From the NCBI RefSeq assembly GCF_000186445.1, contig NZ_GL636070.1:1794856-1828845 (forward strand): a DNA stretch of 33,990 nt. Direction: 5' to 3'. Source of the DNA: Streptococcus agalactiae ATCC 13813. Lineage in GTDB: Bacteria; Bacillota; Bacilli; Lactobacillales; Streptococcaceae. Both the position numbers and the translations under genes were made by a program. The first letter of the stretch is position 1, and each line of letters begins with the position of its first letter. Shown here one piece after another: positions 30,708 to 33,990 of the stretch. Under the pieces are notes generated by a model, which had not been told where the DNA came from, did no database searches, and saw only the letters and a list, made by a program, of their open reading frames with translations.

Positions 30708-31718
30708 ATGGGTATCGGTATTATTATTGCCAGCCATGGTAAATTTGCTGAAGGTATTCATCAATCAGGTTCAATGATCTTTGGTGAACAAGAAAAAGTT
30801 CAAGTTGTAACTTTCATGCCAAATGAAGGACCAGATGATTTGTATGGACACTTCAACAATGCTATCGCACAATTTGATGCTGATGATGAGGTGCTTGTGT
30901 TAGCTGACCTTTGGAGTGGGTCACCATTTAACCAAGCAAGCCGTGTTATGGGAGAAAATCCTGAACGTAAAATGGCTATCATCACTGGTCTCAATTTGCC
31001 AATGCTTATCCAAGCCTATACTGAGCGTATGATGGACGCTAATGCAGGTGTTGAACAAGTTGCCGCAAATATTATTAAAGAGTCTAAGGAAGGTATCAAA
31101 GCCCTTCCAGAAGAACTTAATCCTGTTGTAGAAGCTACTCCTGTAGCAGGTGTTCCTGCAGATGTTCCTGCGGAAGTTAAACAAAGTGGATCTATCCCTG
31201 AAGGAACTGTTATTGGAGATGGCAAGCTTAAAATTAATCTTGCTCGTATTGACACACGTCTTTTACATGGTCAAGTTGCAACTACATGGACTCCAGCATC
31301 AAAAGCAAACCGTATTATCGTTGCTTCTGATGAAGTTTCTAAAGATGAACTTCGTAAACAATTGATTAAGCAAGCTGCTCCTGGAGGAGTCAAAGCAAAC
31401 GTTGTCCCAATTAGTAAATTAATTGAAGTATCTAAAGACCCACGTTTCGGAAACACACGTGCCTTGATCTTATTTGAAACTGTACAAGATGCACTCCGTG
31501 CAATTGAAGGTGGTGTGGAAATCCCTGAATTGAACGTTGGTTCAATGGCTCACTCAACTGGTAAAACAATGGTAAACAACGTTCTTTCAATGGATAAAGG
31601 CGATGTTGCTGCCTTTGAAAAATTACGTGACTTAGGTGTATCATTTGATGTACGTAAAGTACCAAATGACGCTAAAAAGAATTTGTTTGATTTAATCAAC
31701 AAAGCAAACGTAAAATAA
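30708..31718 (+). CDS. manL: Mannose-family PTS EIIAB component
   Basis: Cytoplasmic phosphotransfer protein of 336 residues fusing IIA and IIB. The IIA domain (about 1-130) has H10 in [11 protein letters not shown], the phosphorylation site from HPr. An Ala/Pro/Val-rich linker (about 138-165) leads to IIB (about 172-336) with H187 in [11 protein letters not shown], which phosphorylates the incoming sugar. ManLMN imports glucose, mannose, glucosamine and related hexoses and contributes to catabolite control in streptococci. AAGGAGGAAG lies just before ATG. First gene of manLMN, under a cre site. Confidence 0.95.
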   Translation: MGIGIIIASHGKFAEGIHQSGSMIFGEQEKVQVVTFMPNEGPDDLYGHFNNAIAQFDADDEVLVLADLWSGSPFNQASRVMGENPERKMAIITGLNLPMLIQAYTERMMDANAGVEQVAANIIKESKEGIKALPEELNPVVEATPVAGVPADVPAEVKQSGSIPEGTVIGDGKLKINLARIDTRLLHGQVATTWTPASKANRIIVASDEVSKDELRKQLIKQAAPGGVKANVVPISKLIEVSKDPRFGNTRALILFETVQDALRAIEGGVEIPELNVGSMAHSTGKTMVNNVLSMDKGDVAAFEKLRDLGVSFDVRKVPNDAKKNLFDLINKANVK

Positions 31719-31750
31719 CTTATTATCTCTGAAAACGAAAGGATATCAAA

Positions 31751-32563
31751 ATGGCGGATATTTCAATTATCTCAATGATTTTGGTCGTTATCGTTGCCTT
31801 CTTTGCTGGTCTTGAAGGTATCCTCGACCAATTCCAAATCCATCAACCTCTTGTTGCTTGTACTTTAATCGGTCTTGTAACTGGTCACCTCGAAGCGGGT
31901 ATTATTCTTGGTGGTAGTCTCCAAATGATTGCTCTTGCTTGGGCAAATATCGGAGCTGCCGTAGCACCAGACGCTGCACTTGCCTCTGTTGCTGCTGCTA
32001 TTATTTTGGTTAAAAGTGGTGACTTCACTCAAAAAGGTATCAACTTTGCCTTCTCTACTGCTGTACCTCTAGCTATTGCTGGACTTTTCCTTACAATGAT
32101 TGTTCGTACAATCTCAACTGCACTTGTTCACGCTGGTGACAAAGCTGCTTCTGAAGGAAACTTTGCAGCAATTGAACGTTTTCACTTTATCGCCCTCCTT
32201 CTCCAAGGATTACGTATTGCATTCCCAGCTGCGCTTCTTTTAGCTATTCCATCTTCTTCAGTACAAAGTATTCTTGAAGCAATGCCTGATTGGTTAAATG
32301 GTGGTATGCAAGTTGGTGGTGCCATGGTTGTTGCCGTTGGTTACGCTATGGTTATCAATATGATGGCTACTCGCGAAGTTTGGCCTTTCTTTGCTCTTGG
32401 ATTTGCTCTAGCAGCTTTGAACCAGTTAACTCTTATTGCAATGGGTACTATTGGTGTTGCTATCGCCCTCATCTACATCAGTTTATCAAAAATGGGTGGA
32501 AGCAAAGGTACTTCTAACGCAGGTTCTAACGATCCTATCGGCGATATCTTAGAGGACTACTAG
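31751..32563 (+). CDS. manM: Mannose-family PTS EIIC component
   Basis: Integral membrane permease subunit of 270 residues with about eight to nine hydrophobic segments: FFAGLEGILDQFQIHQPLVA (about 18-37) and GHLEAGIILGGSLQM are the family signatures. It forms the sugar channel with EIID. AAAGGA lies 7 nt before ATG, 32 nt after manL. The upstream sequence TGAAAACGAAAGG resembles half a cre site but overlaps the Shine-Dalgarno and is probably incidental. Confidence 0.95.
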   Translation: MADISIISMILVVIVAFFAGLEGILDQFQIHQPLVACTLIGLVTGHLEAGIILGGSLQMIALAWANIGAAVAPDAALASVAAAIILVKSGDFTQKGINFAFSTAVPLAIAGLFLTMIVRTISTALVHAGDKAASEGNFAAIERFHFIALLLQGLRIAFPAALLLAIPSSSVQSILEAMPDWLNGGMQVGGAMVVAVGYAMVINMMATREVWPFFALGFALAALNQLTLIAMGTIGVAIALIYISLSKMGGSKGTSNAGSNDPIGDILEDY

Positions 32564-32577
32564 AAAGGAGCTAAACA

Positions 32578-33489
32578 ATGACTGAACAAATTAAATTATC
32601 AAAATCAGATCGTCAAAAAGTTTGGTGGCGTTCACAATTCCTTCAAGGTTCTTGGAACTATGAGCGTATGCAAAATATGGGGTGGGCCTATGCTCTTATC
32701 CCAGCATTGAAAAAACTTTACACTACTAAAGAAGATCGTGCTGCTGCGCTTGAGCGCCATATGGAATTCTTTAACACACATCCATACGTTGCTGCTCCAA
32801 TTATCGGTGTAACCCTTGCTCTTGAGGAAGAAAAAGCAAGCGGTACACCTGTCGAAGACAAAGCAATTCAAGGGGTTAAAATCGGTATGATGGGACCTCT
32901 TGCTGGTATTGGTGATCCAGTATTCTGGTTTACTGTACGTCCTATCTTAGGCGCTCTTGGTGCTTCACTTGCCTCTGCTGGTAATATCCTCGGACCAATC
33001 ATCTTCTTTGTTGGTTGGAACCTCATTCGTATGTCATTCTTATGGTACACACAAGAGTTAGGTTACAAATCAGGTAAAGAAATTACTAAAGATATGTCTG
33101 GTGGTATCCTCCAAGATATTACTAAAGGTGCTTCAATCCTTGGTATGTTCATTCTTGCTGTCCTTGTTAAGCGTTGGGTAGCAATTAACTTTACTGTAGA
33201 CCTTCCTAAAAAGACATTGTCAGAAGGGGCATACATCAATTTCCCTAAAGACCATGTTAGTGGACAACAATTGCATGATATCCTAGGACAAGTTCAGAGT
33301 GGCTTAAGCCTTGATAAAATGCAACCACAAACACTTCAAGGACAACTTGACTCACTTATTCCTGGTTTAGCTGGATTACTTCTTACATTCTTCTGTATGT
33401 GGTTACTTAAGAAGAAAGTATCACCAATTACAATTATCATCGGTTTGTTTATCGTTGGTATTCTAGCTCGCCTTGCAGGTGTGATGTAA
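32578..33489 (+). CDS. manN: Mannose-family PTS EIID component
   Basis: Membrane subunit of 303 residues completing the mannose permease. The family sequence RSQFLQGSWNYERMQNMGWA (about 19-38), then FFNTHPYVAAPIIG, GIGDPVFWFTVRPILGALG and two C-terminal hydrophobic segments (LIPGLAGLLLTFFCMW and IIIGLFIVGILARLAG) are intact. ManM/ManN are also known receptors for class IIa bacteriocins in related bacteria. GAAAGGAG lies 7 nt before ATG, 14 nt after manM. A weak terminator follows at 33496-33528. Confidence 0.95.
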   Translation: MTEQIKLSKSDRQKVWWRSQFLQGSWNYERMQNMGWAYALIPALKKLYTTKEDRAAALERHMEFFNTHPYVAAPIIGVTLALEEEKASGTPVEDKAIQGVKIGMMGPLAGIGDPVFWFTVRPILGALGASLASAGNILGPIIFFVGWNLIRMSFLWYTQELGYKSGKEITKDMSGGILQDITKGASILGMFILAVLVKRWVAINFTVDLPKKTLSEGAYINFPKDHVSGQQLHDILGQVQSGLSLDKMQPQTLQGQLDSLIPGLAGLLLTFFCMWLLKKKVSPITIIIGLFIVGILARLAGVM

Positions 33490-33495
33490 TAAAAC

Positions 33496-33528
33496 TAAGA
33501 GATGGTTACAATAGTATTCCATCTCTTA
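33496..33528. terminator. Terminator between manN and manO
   Basis: Stem TAAGAGATGG / CCATCTCTTA with a 13-nt loop, followed by TATTTTATT. The T tract is broken, so readthrough into manO is possible. Confidence 0.75.
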
Positions 33529-33570
33529 TATTTTATTACCAAAAATCCACTTAGAGTCCCACTATTATGA

Positions 33571-33576
33571 TATAAT
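33571..33576 (+). promoter_or_regulatory. manO extended -10
   Basis: TGA-TATAAT 31 nt before the manO start, without a clear -35. It suggests separate transcription of manO in addition to readthrough. Confidence 0.55.
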
Positions 33577-33607
33577 CAAACTACTATAAATTAAAAAGGG
33601 ATTAGTC

Positions 33608-33970
33608 ATGGCACAATCATTAAACAAAACTGTTGAATTTCAAACAACAGGAGTTTCGTATTTAGGTATGGGGAATAAAGTTGGAAAATTTTTAGTTGGT
33701 GACCAGGCATTAGAATTCTATAACGATAAAAATGTCAACGACTATATTCAAATTCCATGGACATCAATCAATCAAATTGGAGCTAATGTTAGTCGAAAAA
33801 AAATTAGTCGTCACTTTGAGGTCTTTACAGACCAAGGAAAATTTTTATTCGCCTCTAAAGACTCTGGAACGATATTAAAGCATGCGAGACGACATATTGG
33901 AGACGATAAAGTTGTTAAGCTTCCTACCCTCATCCAGACCATTTTAAAAATATTCAAGTTTAAAAAATAA
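33608..33970 (+). CDS. manO: ManO / DUF956-family protein
   Basis: Cytoplasmic protein of 120 residues of the DUF956 family, almost always encoded after mannose-class PTS genes. The family features are VEFQTTGVSYLGMGNKVGKF, ALEFYNDKNVNDYIQIPW and the basic VSRKKISRHFEVFTDQGKF. It is thought to modulate man PTS function, and structures of ManO-type proteins with the permease have been reported; the mechanism is not clear from sequence. AAGGGA lies before ATG. The stop is directly followed by a palindrome. Confidence 0.88.
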   Translation: MAQSLNKTVEFQTTGVSYLGMGNKVGKFLVGDQALEFYNDKNVNDYIQIPWTSINQIGANVSRKKISRHFEVFTDQGKFLFASKDSGTILKHARRHIGDDKVVKLPTLIQTILKIFKFKK

Positions 33971-33988
33971 GATAGACTATAGTCTATC
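33971..33988. terminator. Palindrome after manO (cut by the window end)
   Basis: GATAGACTATAGTCTATC is a perfect 18-bp palindrome directly after the manO stop. The tail lies beyond the window, so termination cannot be confirmed. Confidence 0.5.
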
Positions 33989-33990
33989 TC

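Noticed and set aside
31722..31745. Second cre-like sequence (TGAAAACGAAAGG) before manM
   Set aside because: Matches only half of the cre palindrome and coincides with the manM Shine-Dalgarno AAAGGA; the full cre at 30578 suffices.
1..33990. Defence system, phage or CRISPR content
   Set aside because: Every substantial frame is a core or surface-protein gene; no nuclease/helicase pair, reverse transcriptase, toxin-antitoxin pair, spacer-repeat array or transposase was found.

Overview
The window reads as core chromosome of a pyogenic-group Streptococcus, most probably Streptococcus agalactiae (group B Streptococcus, GBS). The evidence is AT-rich low-GC Gram-positive coding, streptococcal gene orders (rimP-nusA-ylxR-ylxQ-infB-rbfA, ecsAB-ccrZ-trmB, tsaE-GNAT-LCP, manLMN-manO) and a two-SSURE, Met/Lys-rich LPxTG adhesin beside a SaeRS-type two-component system, which I recognise as the GBS pbsP-saeRS locus. 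I have no database access, so the species call rests on recall. I see no phage, transposase, CRISPR array or recognisable defence island.

Layout, left to right. 1-3.6 kb: saeS, saeR and pbsP on the minus strand, a virulence sensor/regulator and its adhesin target. 3.6-8.8 kb: PerR-type regulator, CoA-binding protein, DNA polymerase I, a Cof-type HAD phosphatase and a TRIC-family membrane protein. 8.9-11.9 kb: copper operon copY-copA-copZ with two cop boxes, divergent from a secreted esterase homologue (12.0-13.0 kb) whose predicted nucleophile serine is proline. 13.1-18.8 kb: the nusA/infB operon. 18.97-19.06 kb: tRNA-Ser(GGA). 19.1-22.4 kb: ecsA-ecsB-ccrZ-trmB. 22.4-23.5 kb: an accessory-looking patch with a small secreted protein (probably BvaP, another reported SaeRS target), bracketed by two copies of the 5' end of hit. 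23.5-24.2 kb: hit and a small membrane-anchored coiled-coil protein. 24.3-26.6 kb: tsaE, a GNAT acetyltransferase and an LCP cell-wall ligase. 26.7-29.5 kb: an NCS2 purine permease and two tandem DUF1361-type membrane proteins. 29.6-30.4 kb: a second Cof-type HAD phosphatase. 30.6-34.0 kb: mannose/glucose PTS manLMN with a cre site, then manO.

How genes work together. SaeRS sits directly downstream of pbsP, and a second likely regulon member lies about 20 kb away. CopY, CopA and CopZ form a self-contained copper sensing and efflux circuit. RimP, NusA, YlxR, YlxQ, IF2 and RbfA serve transcription elongation, ribosome maturation and initiation. ManLMN is the main hexose PTS and is probably under CcpA control.

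The most interesting points are regulatory or small-scale. Three genes (polA, tsaE, a HAD gene) have an extended -10 exactly 6 nt before the ATG and no Shine-Dalgarno, which predicts leaderless mRNAs. The hit leader can fold so that a loop pairs with its Shine-Dalgarno. rimP has no ATG/GTG/TTG at its expected start. nusA has a GCGAAGC mini-hairpin between its Shine-Dalgarno and start. The esterase homologue has lost its nucleophile. No complete undescribed multigene system is visible.
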